NCBI GenBank assembly: GCA_913044085.1
Contig: CAJWNW010000015.1
Coordinates: 1 to 23,310 of the forward strand
Reading direction: 5' to 3'
Origin: an uncultured Flavobacteriaceae bacterium
GTDB taxonomy: Bacteria > Bacteroidota > Bacteroidia > Flavobacteriales > Flavobacteriaceae
Length of the DNA stretch: 23,310 nucleotides
The first letter of the stretch is position 1, and each line of letters begins with the position of its first letter. The position numbers and the translations under genes are program-made. The notes beneath the pieces are model-generated. The model searched no databases. It had not been told where the DNA came from and worked only from the letters and a program-made list of their open reading frames with translations. Positions 1 through 7,005 of the stretch are shown here, piece by piece.

Positions 1-1225
1 GTTTGGCAAAATCATAATCTCTTTGATCGCCACAAGGCACCGCCATAACCGCACCTGTGCCGTATCCTGCCAATACATAATCCCCAATCCAAATGGGTAT
101 AGGTTGTTTGGTGAATGGATGTTCTGCATAGGTACCCGTAAACACCCCAGAAATGGTTTTAACATCTGCCATTCGCTCGCGTTCGCTTCGCTTAGAAGTC
201 GCTAAAATATACTCAGCAACGGCTGTTTTTTGTTGCGCCGTTGTGATGGTTTCAACCAGTGAATGTTCAGGAGCCAAAGTCATAAAAGAAACCCCAAAAA
301 TGGTGTCAGGACGGGTCGTGAAAACTTCAATTGTGGCGTCGTGGTCTTTAACATTAAATGTAACAGCAGCACCAACGGATTTACCGATCCAGTTGCGTTG
401 ACTTTCTTTCAAGGCATCCGTCCAATCAATGGTGTCCAAGCCAGATAATAACCTATCAGCATAAGCAGAAATACGCATGCTCCATTGGGTCATTTTTTTT
501 CTGATAACCGGATGACTACCCCGCTCGGATAGTCCGTTTATGATTTCATCATTGGCCAGGACAGTTCCCAACTCAGGACACCAATTAACTTCGGCTTCGG
601 CCAAATAAGTCAATCTGTATTTTAATAATATTTTTTGCTGTTCTTTTTCTGAAAATGTACCCCAAGACGCGGCTGAAAAAAGCGTTGTATCTTCATCACA
701 AACCGCATCGATGTTTAGATTCCCATCAGTGGAAAAAATCGCGTTGAGCTCAGATATGGGTCTGGCTTTATTTTCAGATTTATCATACCAAGATTCGAAC
801 AATTGAATAAAAATCCATTGTGTCCATTTATAATAATCTGGTGAAGAGGTGCGAACTTCACGACTCCAGTCAAAAGAAAAGCCCATTTGATCCAATTGAC
901 GGCGGTAGGTATTGATATTTTCGCGGGTAGTGACCGCTGGATGTTGACCGGTTTGAATGGCGTACTGTTCCGCTGGCAATCCAAAACTATCATAGCCTTG
1001 AGGATGCAATACATTAAACCCTTTATGACGTTTAAAACGCGCATATATATCTGAGGCAATGTATCCCAAAGGATGGCCGACGTGGAGGCCTGCACCACTT
1101 GGGTAGGGAAACATATCTAAGACATAAAACTTAGGCATGTTAATGATGTTTTCCACCTTAAATGTGCGGTGCTGCTCCCAGTATTTTTGCCACTTGGCTT
1201 CAATTTCCCTGAAATCGTACGTCAT
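1..1225 (-). CDS. leuS: Leucyl-tRNA synthetase, N-terminal ~408 residues (gene runs off the left edge)
   Basis: Charges tRNA-Leu with leucine in the cytoplasm. The frame is open from an ATG at 1225 to the window edge, so the C-terminal half, including the KMSKS region, is not visible. The protein starts MTYDFREIEAKWQKYW. The class I signature follows at about residues 40-60, with FPYPSGAGLHVGHPLGY carrying the HxGH motif (H48, H51). Further on come a WCPELGTVLAND stretch next to the zinc-binding/editing insertion and the CP1 editing motif TTRPDTIFG. Near the edge, a GTGAVMAVPCGDQRD segment is typical of the editing pocket. These features are specific for LeuRS over IleRS and ValRS. It is transcribed divergently from ftsX, and a TAnnTTTG promoter element sits 21-28 bases upstream of its start. 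Confidence 0.97.
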   Translation of the reverse strand, partial: MTYDFREIEAKWQKYWEQHRTFKVENIINMPKFYVLDMFPYPSGAGLHVGHPLGYIASDIYARFKRHKGFNVLHPQGYDSFGLPAEQYAIQTGQHPAVTTRENINTYRRQLDQMGFSFDWSREVRTSSPDYYKWTQWIFIQLFESWYDKSENKARPISELNAIFSTDGNLNIDAVCDEDTTLFSAASWGTFSEKEQQKILLKYRLTYLAEAEVNWCPELGTVLANDEIINGLSERGSHPVIRKKMTQWSMRISAYADRLLSGLDTIDWTDALKESQRNWIGKSVGAAVTFNVKDHDATIEVFTTRPDTIFGVSFMTLAPEHSLVETITTAQQKTAVAEYILATSKRSERERMADVKTISGVFTGTYAEHPFTKQPIPIWIGDYVLAGYGTGAVMAVPCGDQRDYDFAK

Positions 1226-1245
1226 TATTACTACTTTATTGATTG

Positions 1246-1253
1246 CAAATTTA
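1246..1253 (-). promoter_or_regulatory. Putative -7 promoter element of leuS
   Basis: On the minus strand this reads TAAATTTG, an exact match to the Bacteroidota/Flavobacterium -7 consensus TAnnTTTG, 21 bases upstream of the leuS ATG. I see no good TTG -33 box at the usual 17-23 base spacing, so this is a partial match only. Confidence 0.5.
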
Positions 1254-1301
1254 CATTTTATTTAAGGAAGTTTTATATTTTTACAAAAGCAACATAGATA
1301 T

Positions 1302-2177
1302 ATGGGATCCTCATTTGAAAAATACCAAAAACGCCGTCTAATATCCTCTTACTTTTCAGTAGTAGTCAGTATTGCCTTGGTGCTATTTCTGCTGGGGATT
1401 TTAGGTGTTCTGCTGATTAATGCGAAATTTATTTCAGATGAATTCAAAGAAAAGGTAATCCTCACAATCTATCTTGAGGATGCTTCAAAACCCATTGAAA
1501 TCAACCAATTAAAAAATAGTTTGACCTTGTCTGAATACGTCAAACAAAGCCGATTTATTTCAAAAGATGCTGCTGCCGATTTTATGAAAATGGAGTACGG
1601 CGAAGACTTTTTAGATGAAGTTGGCTACAACCCTTTAAAAAACTCTATTGAAATTAATTTATTGGCGGATTATGTCACTGCCAAACGACTGGATAGCATT
1701 TCGGAGAAAGCGCTTCAGAAAAATTTTGTTGAAGATGTTACCTATGACAAAGATTTGGTTGCATTAATGAACAGCAATGTGAAACGCCTGAGTCTGTGGA
1801 TTTTAATTATTTGTGGAATTTTCACACTCATTGCAATAATACTGATCAATAGTTCTATCCGACTGGCGGTATATTCGAAGCGTTTCACAATCAAAACCAT
1901 GCAAATGGTTGGCGCGACCAAGGCATTCATCCGAAAACCATTTATTTGGAATAACATTGGACTTGGTGTTTTGGGAGCAATCCTCGCAATCTTTGGGAAT
2001 GGAGTTTTACTTTATTATATAAACAAGTCATTTCCAGAGTTACAACTGATGCAGCAACCAGAGGTATTGGGCACTGTATTTATTGTAATTTTGGGCATTG
2101 GCATTTTAATAACATGGATCAGTACTCATTTGGCAACCCAACGGTTCTTAAATTTAAAAACAGACCGGCTTTATTAA
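1302..2177 (+). CDS. ftsX: Cell division protein FtsX (ABC-type permease subunit)
   Basis: FtsX is the membrane partner of the ATPase FtsE and in other bacteria activates septal cell-wall hydrolases during division. The 291-residue protein has the FtsX topology: a short basic cytoplasmic N-terminus (FEKYQKRRLISSYFS), TM1 at about 17-40, a periplasmic domain at about 44-162, then TM helices at about 164-184, 219-240 and 257-275. The loop after TM2 contains KTMQMVGATKAFIRKPF, the conserved cytoplasmic coupling segment of FtsX permeases. No ftsE lies beside it, so its ATPase is presumably encoded elsewhere. It is the first gene of a plus-strand run with DUF3098 (26-base gap), uppP and truB, and it diverges from leuS. 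Confidence 0.94.
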   Translation: MGSSFEKYQKRRLISSYFSVVVSIALVLFLLGILGVLLINAKFISDEFKEKVILTIYLEDASKPIEINQLKNSLTLSEYVKQSRFISKDAAADFMKMEYGEDFLDEVGYNPLKNSIEINLLADYVTAKRLDSISEKALQKNFVEDVTYDKDLVALMNSNVKRLSLWILIICGIFTLIAIILINSSIRLAVYSKRFTIKTMQMVGATKAFIRKPFIWNNIGLGVLGAILAIFGNGVLLYYINKSFPELQLMQQPEVLGTVFIVILGIGILITWISTHLATQRFLNLKTDRLY

Positions 2178-2203
2178 AAATACCGCTTAAAATTAAATGA
2201 ACT

Positions 2204-2452
2204 ATGGGAGAGAAAAAAAGAAAAGAGGCTGCAAAAACAGACTTTGTTTTTGAAAAAAGAAACTTCACTTGGATGTTTATTGGGCTGCTTTTTATTGCTA
2301 TTGGGTTTTTGTTGATGGCCGGTGGAGGTTCCAAAGACCCACTTGTTTTCAGCGAGGCCATTTTTAGCATCCGAAGAATACGCATCGCACCAACACTAAT
2401 TCTTATTGGTTTTGGTATTGAAATTTACGCCATCCTCATTAAAGATAATTAA
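2204..2452 (+). CDS. DUF3098 small membrane protein
   Basis: A short protein of 82 residues that I recognise as the DUF3098 family of Bacteroidota; its biochemical role is unknown. The N-terminus is very basic (MGEKKRKEAAK). FVFEKRNFTWMFIGLLFIAI leads into TM1 at about residues 22-41, a short loop with GGGSKDP follows, and TM2 covers about 61-79. That topology puts both ends in the cytoplasm. It lies between ftsX and uppP with only 3 bases before the uppP start, so the genes are almost certainly cotranscribed. The family is commonly found at this position, which suggests, as inference only, an accessory role with FtsX or UppP in envelope assembly. Confidence 0.85.
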   Translation: MGEKKRKEAAKTDFVFEKRNFTWMFIGLLFIAIGFLLMAGGGSKDPLVFSEAIFSIRRIRIAPTLILIGFGIEIYAILIKDN

Positions 2453-2455
2453 TAA

Positions 2456-3247
2456 ATGGACCTTCTAGACAGTCTTATTTTAGGCATTACTCAGGGTTTT
2501 ACAGAATTTTTACCTGTCTCTTCCAGCGGTCACCTTGAGCTTGGAAAAGCCTTATTGGGAGATCAATCTATGCCCAGTGAAAGCATGCTTTTTACAGTCG
2601 TACTGCACTTTGCTACGGCTTTAAGTACCTTGGTTGTTTTTAGAAAGGATGTCGTTGAAATTTTATTGGACTTTTTTAAATTTAAATGGAATTCAAATAC
2701 TCAATTTGTTGTGAAAATTATCATTTCAATGGTCCCCGCAGGGTTTGTGGGGGTGTTTTTTGAAAGTGAGCTAGAGGCTTTATTTTCCAACAATATTTTA
2801 CTTGTAGGTGCCATGCTTATTGTGACGGGCTTACTTTTAATGCTGGCCGATCGTGCCGAGAACACCACAAAACTAGTGACGCAAAAAAGCGCCTTTATTA
2901 TTGGAATTTCACAGGCTTTGGCAATGCTCCCTGGCATTTCAAGGTCGGGCGCGACTATTTCTACAGCCGTACTACTGGGTGTTGACAAGACCAAAGCAGC
3001 CCGGTTTTCATTTCTTATGGTCATTCCCTTGATTTTTGGAAAAATATTTAAAGATGTTTTTAGCGGAGAATTGGCTTACAACAGCACCCAATTTACAAGT
3101 CTTTCAATAGGATTTGTAGCAGCCTTTATTTCTGGTTTAATGGCTTGTACTTGGATGATTCGTTTGGTAAAAAACAGCCAATTGAAATATTTCGCTATCT
3201 ATTGCGGTGTCGTGGGATTGCTAGCGATCACCTCCACCTTTTTTTAA
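2456..3247 (+). CDS. uppP: Undecaprenyl-diphosphatase (BacA/UppP type)
   Basis: Dephosphorylates undecaprenyl diphosphate to the monophosphate, recycling the lipid carrier for peptidoglycan and other surface polymers; overexpression of such enzymes gives bacitracin resistance. The 263-residue, strongly hydrophobic protein carries both family signatures. The first is QGFTEFLPVSSSGHL at residues 13-27, with the catalytic-region Glu17 and His26 and the (E/Q)xxxE motif starting with Gln. The second is PGISRSGATIS at about 159-169, with the key Arg163. Length and the alternating hydrophobic segments fit the family. It is separated by 3 bases from the DUF3098 gene and by 4 bases from truB, so it sits inside one operon. 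Confidence 0.96.
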   Translation: MDLLDSLILGITQGFTEFLPVSSSGHLELGKALLGDQSMPSESMLFTVVLHFATALSTLVVFRKDVVEILLDFFKFKWNSNTQFVVKIIISMVPAGFVGVFFESELEALFSNNILLVGAMLIVTGLLLMLADRAENTTKLVTQKSAFIIGISQALAMLPGISRSGATISTAVLLGVDKTKAARFSFLMVIPLIFGKIFKDVFSGELAYNSTQFTSLSIGFVAAFISGLMACTWMIRLVKNSQLKYFAIYCGVVGLLAITSTFF

Positions 3248-3251
3248 GACG

Positions 3252-3944
3252 ATGAAAGCGCTTGAAGATTATAAAAATGGACAGTTGTTGTTGATTGATA
3301 AGCCCTTGGGGTGGACGTCTTTTCAGGTGGTTAATAAATTAAGGTGGCACCTCCGAAAAATTTTCAATATAAAAAAAATTAAGGTGGGCCACGCCGGCAC
3401 ATTAGATCCTTTAGCGACAGGTCTGTTAATTATTTGCACTGGAAAAATGACCAAGCAAATTGAACAATATCAAGCCCAAAAAAAAGTATATTCAGGTAGC
3501 TTTACTTTAGGAAGTACTACCCCTTCTTTCGATTTGGAAACGGAGATCAATCAGCAGTTTCCAACAGCACACATCACAGAGGCATTAATTCTAAAAACAT
3601 CCAAAAATTTTATCGGAGTAACGGAACAATACCCCCCCGTCTATTCTGCTTTAAAAAAAGACGGCAAACGCCTTTATGAATTTGCAAGAGCTGGAAAAGA
3701 TGTCGCCATTGAAGCGCGTAAAATAACAATTGATGTATTTGACATCACAGCCATACGGGGACTTGAAGTGGACTTTGACGTTGAGTGCAACAAAGGCACT
3801 TACATTCGATCTTTAGCACACGACTTTGGTAAAGCCTTAAACTCTGGGGCACATCTTTCGGCGCTAAGACGGACAAAAATTGGAAAATTTTCTGTTGAGG
3901 ATGCTATAAGGGTTGAAGATTTTATAGAAGCTCTAAAAGCTTAA
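3252..3944 (+). CDS. truB: tRNA pseudouridine(55) synthase TruB
   Basis: Converts U55 in the T-loop of tRNAs to pseudouridine. The 230-residue protein opens with GQLLLIDKPLGWTSFQVVNKL, the usual TruB start. The catalytic motif GHAGTLDPLATGLL at 47-60 contains the nucleophile Asp52. YSGSFTLGSTTPSFDLE and the later CNKGTYIRSLAHDFG are the other conserved blocks. It is shorter than the E. coli enzyme (about 314 residues) and ends soon after the catalytic domain, without an obvious full PUA domain, as in many Bacteroidota TruB proteins. It is the last gene of the ftsX operon and converges on ppk2 with a 10-base gap and no visible terminator hairpin. Confidence 0.96.
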   Translation: MKALEDYKNGQLLLIDKPLGWTSFQVVNKLRWHLRKIFNIKKIKVGHAGTLDPLATGLLIICTGKMTKQIEQYQAQKKVYSGSFTLGSTTPSFDLETEINQQFPTAHITEALILKTSKNFIGVTEQYPPVYSALKKDGKRLYEFARAGKDVAIEARKITIDVFDITAIRGLEVDFDVECNKGTYIRSLAHDFGKALNSGAHLSALRRTKIGKFSVEDAIRVEDFIEALKA

Positions 3945-3954
3945 TTTTAAAAAA

Positions 3955-4740
3955 TTACTTATTAGAATCATCAGAATCGTATGGAACAATTTCTAACAAT
4001 TTTTGAATGACCTCAACCCTTGCCCGCATTTTTTTGTTCGCCTTTATGACCAGCCAAGGCGCAAATTTTGTATTTGTTTTCTCAAACATTTTGGTTTTGT
4101 AGTCCGTATAATCATCCCAAAGTCCAAGCGCCGCTTTATCTACAGCACTGAACTTCCATTTTTTAACAGGACTGGCTTTGATATCCTTAAAACGACGGGC
4201 TTGTTCATCTTTAGAAATGGAAAAATAAAACTTGACCAAGCGTACACCAGAATCCACCAGCATTTTTTCAAAATCATTGACTTGATTCATGAAAATGGTA
4301 TACTCCTCAGGGGTGCAGAATCCATTGACTGGTTCTACGACCGCACGATTATACCAACTGCGGTCAAAAAAAGTAATTTGCCCACTGCGCGGTAAATTTT
4401 TAACATAACGCTGAAAATACCATTGTTCATTTTCTTCTGGGGTCGGTTTTGGCAATGCAACGACATTAAATTCTCGTGGATTTAAATTTTGGGTAATTCT
4501 GCGAATTGCACCACCCTTACCAGCAGCATCACGGCCTTCAAACAAAACGACCAACTTTTCACCCTCATTTTCAACCCAATGCTGAAGTTTGATGAGCTCC
4601 TCTTGCAATTTTTTAAGTTTGGCCTCATAATCTAAAATACGTAAGGCCTTTGGAACGCTCATCTGGTCATCCTTCAAGAAGAGTTTTAAAGCTCGTTTTG
4701 AATTTAATTTTTTTATATTTTTTGGTGTTAATCCACTCAT
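3955..4740 (-). CDS. Polyphosphate kinase 2 family protein (second of a tandem pair)
   Basis: PPK2 enzymes transfer phosphate between polyphosphate and nucleotides, often making ATP or GTP from polyphosphate. The 261-residue protein has a P-loop GRDAAGKGG at 69-77 followed by AIRRITQNLNPR. It also has the Walker-B/lid-region motif FFDRSWYNRAVVEPV at 124-138 and a later ISKDEQARRF block, all diagnostic of PPK2. I chose the ATG at 4740; a TTG one codon upstream (4743) directly abuts the stop of the preceding gene and is less likely. It is the last gene of the minus-strand cluster. It is clearly paralogous to its neighbour but diverged, for example in the N-terminal 40 residues and the C-terminus. 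Whether it prefers AMP, ADP or GDP cannot be read from motifs alone. Confidence 0.93.
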   Translation of the reverse strand: MSGLTPKNIKKLNSKRALKLFLKDDQMSVPKALRILDYEAKLKKLQEELIKLQHWVENEGEKLVVLFEGRDAAGKGGAIRRITQNLNPREFNVVALPKPTPEENEQWYFQRYVKNLPRSGQITFFDRSWYNRAVVEPVNGFCTPEEYTIFMNQVNDFEKMLVDSGVRLVKFYFSISKDEQARRFKDIKASPVKKWKFSAVDKAALGLWDDYTDYKTKMFEKTNTKFAPWLVIKANKKMRARVEVIQKLLEIVPYDSDDSNK

Positions 4741-4743
4741 CAA

Positions 4744-5598
4744 CTAGTCAATTTGTTTAATCAATCTGTGGTAACGTTGGGCTACATTGGGGTCGGGCAG
4801 AATTGTTGTATTGGCACTCCCTTTTTGGTCGTATTCGAATTGTGAAAGCACATAGCGAATGCTTTCTAAACGGGCTTCTTTTTTGTCATTAGTTTTAATA
4901 ATAATCCATGGACTGAACGAGGTGTGTGTTTTGCTAAACATCTGCTCTTTATAGGAAGTGTATAAATCCCAGCGCTTTTGGCCTTCTTTATCAACTGGAC
5001 TGAACTTCCATTGCTTTAGGGGATTGGCCAACCTAGAGTTAAATCGCCTTAACTGTTCAGCTTTTGAAATGGAGAACCAAAATTTAATGATAATGACACC
5101 GTCTTCGTAAAGCATGTGCTCAAACTCAGGGACTTGTAACATGTATTTATTATACTGATTATCGGTACAAAATTCCATAACGGGTTCTACAACAGCGCGG
5201 TTGTACCAACTGCGATCAAAAAAAACCAACTCGCCAGGATCTGGAAGTTCTTTGATATAGCGTCTGAAGTACCATTGGCCCTGCTCTGCTTCTGTAGGTT
5301 TTGTGAGTGCGACAACACGCATAGATCTGGGATTTAAATGCTCTGTAAAACGCCTGATGGCTCCCCCTTTTCCAGCAGCATCTCTACCTTCAAAAATAAT
5401 ACAAACACGTTTTTTGTGTTTGGCAACCCATTGTTGCAAATCGACCAACTCGGTTTGTAGTTTAAATAGCTCTATTTCGTATTTATAACTGTTTAATAAC
5501 TTTTGGTATTTTTTAGTGCCCAATTTTGACTTTATTATAGCCTTGAACTCATCACTGCCAGCGAAGTCTTCAAAATCTGAATGAATCAATTTGGACAT
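4744..5598 (-). CDS. Polyphosphate kinase 2 family protein (first of a tandem pair)
   Basis: A 284-residue PPK2 enzyme with P-loop GRDAAGKGG at 71-79, the FFDRSWYNRAVVEPV motif at 126-140 and ISKAEQLRRF in the lid region. It shares the FSP(V)DK block and the C-terminal PW-(I/L)-(I/V)-IK segment with the adjacent paralogue. The length fits the single-domain class of PPK2, not the fused two-domain class. Compared with its neighbour it has a C-terminal extension of about 25 residues (TTILPDPNVAQRYHRL). It starts at an ATG at 5598, 25 bases after the DUF3127 gene. Its TAG stop leaves only 3 bases before the ATG of the second PPK2 gene, so the two are probably cotranscribed and perhaps translationally coupled. 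Substrate preference is undetermined. Confidence 0.94.
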   Translation of the reverse strand: MSKLIHSDFEDFAGSDEFKAIIKSKLGTKKYQKLLNSYKYEIELFKLQTELVDLQQWVAKHKKRVCIIFEGRDAAGKGGAIRRFTEHLNPRSMRVVALTKPTEAEQGQWYFRRYIKELPDPGELVFFDRSWYNRAVVEPVMEFCTDNQYNKYMLQVPEFEHMLYEDGVIIIKFWFSISKAEQLRRFNSRLANPLKQWKFSPVDKEGQKRWDLYTSYKEQMFSKTHTSFSPWIIIKTNDKKEARLESIRYVLSQFEYDQKGSANTTILPDPNVAQRYHRLIKQID

Positions 5599-5623
5599 CT
5601 AGAAGGTATATTATTAAAAAAAC

Positions 5624-5998
5624 TTAAAACGGTAAATCGTCTGGCTCCTCTGCTTTTAAATCTTTAGCAGGCTCAAAAGCTTCCATAGGTGGTATGGGAG
5701 GAGCGGCGGCGGCTGGGTTTTGTTGTAAACTATCAATACGCCATCCTTGTATAGAGTTGAAATGCTTGGTTTCTCCTTGTGGACTAATCCACTCACGGCC
5801 CCGGAGGTTAATCCCTACCTTGACCTGTTGTCCTACTTGAAAGTTGTTCAATAAATCCGTTTTGTCCTGGACAAAGTCAATTGCTAAATGTTGCGGATAT
5901 TGCTCTTCGGTGGTGACAACCAGTTCACGCTTTCTAAAACCATTGGAACCGACTGTTTGAGTTTCTCCAATTAATTTAATTTTTCCTTGTACTTCCAT
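5624..5998 (-). CDS. DUF3127 protein, OB-fold-like, with an SSB-like acidic C-terminal tip
   Basis: A 124-residue protein that I recognise as the DUF3127 family of Bacteroidota, which has no assigned function. The N-terminal ~92 residues begin MEVQGKIKLIGETQTVG and include RKRELVVTT, a VGQQVKVGINLRGREW stretch and FNSIQGWRID. This looks like a five-stranded OB-type beta barrel. It is followed by a low-complexity Ala/Pro-rich linker at about 93-110 and the tip PDDLPF at 119-124. The overall layout (OB-like domain, disordered linker, DDLPF end) is that of single-stranded DNA-binding protein, although the sequence is not that of canonical SSB. It sits 15 bases downstream of the flavin reductase-like gene and 25 bases before the first ppk2. 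A nucleic-acid role is inference. Confidence 0.82.
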   Translation of the reverse strand: MEVQGKIKLIGETQTVGSNGFRKRELVVTTEEQYPQHLAIDFVQDKTDLLNNFQVGQQVKVGINLRGREWISPQGETKHFNSIQGWRIDSLQQNPAAAAPPIPPMEAFEPAKDLKAEEPDDLPF

Positions 5999-6013
5999 TT
6001 TTGTACTGTTGAT

Positions 6014-6883
6014 TTATTTTAGTAAGACACACCAAGCGTCTATAACATTCTTTTGATCTAAGAATTCTTTTGCTTTTAGATGTATCTCATTAGTTGTTTT
6101 TAATTTATTTATTAATAAAGATTGGCTAGGTTGCTTCCAAAACGCTTCAATGTGTTTTTTTGTTGGAAGCGCTTCAATATTTCCTAGAAGCCCTAAATCA
6201 TTTCCTGTAAGTATTTTGCTTTTACGCACCGATTCAGGTAACATATCAACACCAATCCCAATGGTTTTGAGTGGTTTTGGTATTTCCAAAAAACCATCTC
6301 GGGCTCGAATATAATAACTTCCGCCACCACGTGCAACCAAATCTAATTTTTCTTGGTCTATGGTATTATTATCCGCCATAACGGCGTTTGATACATGCAC
6401 CTTCAAAACTTCACAAATTACCAAATTACCAGCCCCTTTATCTTGGCCCAAAGGCTTGATTTCATTAACTCTGCACTCCATTTGAATGGGCGATTCCGCT
6501 ACGCGAAAAGGACGAACCAAATCTGATTTTAACATGGTGAAGCCCGCCTTATTGAACTCATTTACCCCCTGAGCATATTCCGTACTGCTCAAAGACATTT
6601 GTTGAATTATGTCATAGGAAACCACATTGATAACGACCTCCTTTATTGCGGCTACATTGTGTAATGTGTGTTTGGTCGTATTATCCCTTACTCTTCTAGC
6701 TGGTGAAAAAATTAAAATGGGTGGATTTGCACTAAAAATATTGTAAAAACTAAAGGGTGACAGGTTGGGGTTACCGTATGTGTCGATGGTGCTCGCTAAG
6801 GCAATAGGTCTTGGTGCTACTGCACTAGAAAGCAGGGCTTGTAATTTCGAAATGCTGTAGTTTTTTGGATCAAAAGAAGTCAT
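6014..6883 (-). CDS. Flavin reductase-like (FMN-binding split barrel) protein
   Basis: A 289-residue member of the flavin reductase-like superfamily (DIM6/NTAB type), whose members bind FMN and often reduce it with NAD(P)H or use it to modify substrates. The N-terminus has the typical block VAPRPIALASTIDTYGNPN (22-40), then LSPFSFYNIFSANPPIL with the FMN-contacting region. ARRVRDNTTKHTLHN follows, where the usual xKDT element reads DNTTK. The family core is about 160-200 residues; this protein has a C-terminal extension of about 80 residues without a domain I recognise. The ATG at 6883 is the first gene start of the minus-strand run leading through DUF3127 into the two ppk2 genes. Its substrate is not determinable from sequence. 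Confidence 0.85.
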   Translation of the reverse strand: MTSFDPKNYSISKLQALLSSAVAPRPIALASTIDTYGNPNLSPFSFYNIFSANPPILIFSPARRVRDNTTKHTLHNVAAIKEVVINVVSYDIIQQMSLSSTEYAQGVNEFNKAGFTMLKSDLVRPFRVAESPIQMECRVNEIKPLGQDKGAGNLVICEVLKVHVSNAVMADNNTIDQEKLDLVARGGGSYYIRARDGFLEIPKPLKTIGIGVDMLPESVRKSKILTGNDLGLLGNIEALPTKKHIEAFWKQPSQSLLINKLKTTNEIHLKAKEFLDQKNVIDAWCVLLK

Positions 6884-7005
6884 AATCTAAATATAAAGCT
6901 AAGTTATTAAATAAAGTGAAGCATTAAAGCTAATAAGCCTAATAATTTAGAACGATAATATTCGCATAAATGCATTATATTTAAAAAAAGAAAAAAAATC
7001 AACTA

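Noticed and set aside
715..1098. An open frame of 127 codons on the minus strand
   Set aside because: It is out of frame with leuS, which gives a full synthetase match through this region; it is a shadow.
4741..4743. TTG start for the second ppk2 gene
   Set aside because: An ATG follows in the next codon and TTG starts are less usual; the ATG was kept although the TTG directly abuts the previous stop.
6884..7005. Divergent promoters between the flavin reductase-like gene and the histidine kinase gene
   Set aside because: The region is A/T-rich and has near matches such as TATATTTA, but no exact TAnnTTTG with a spaced TTG on either strand.
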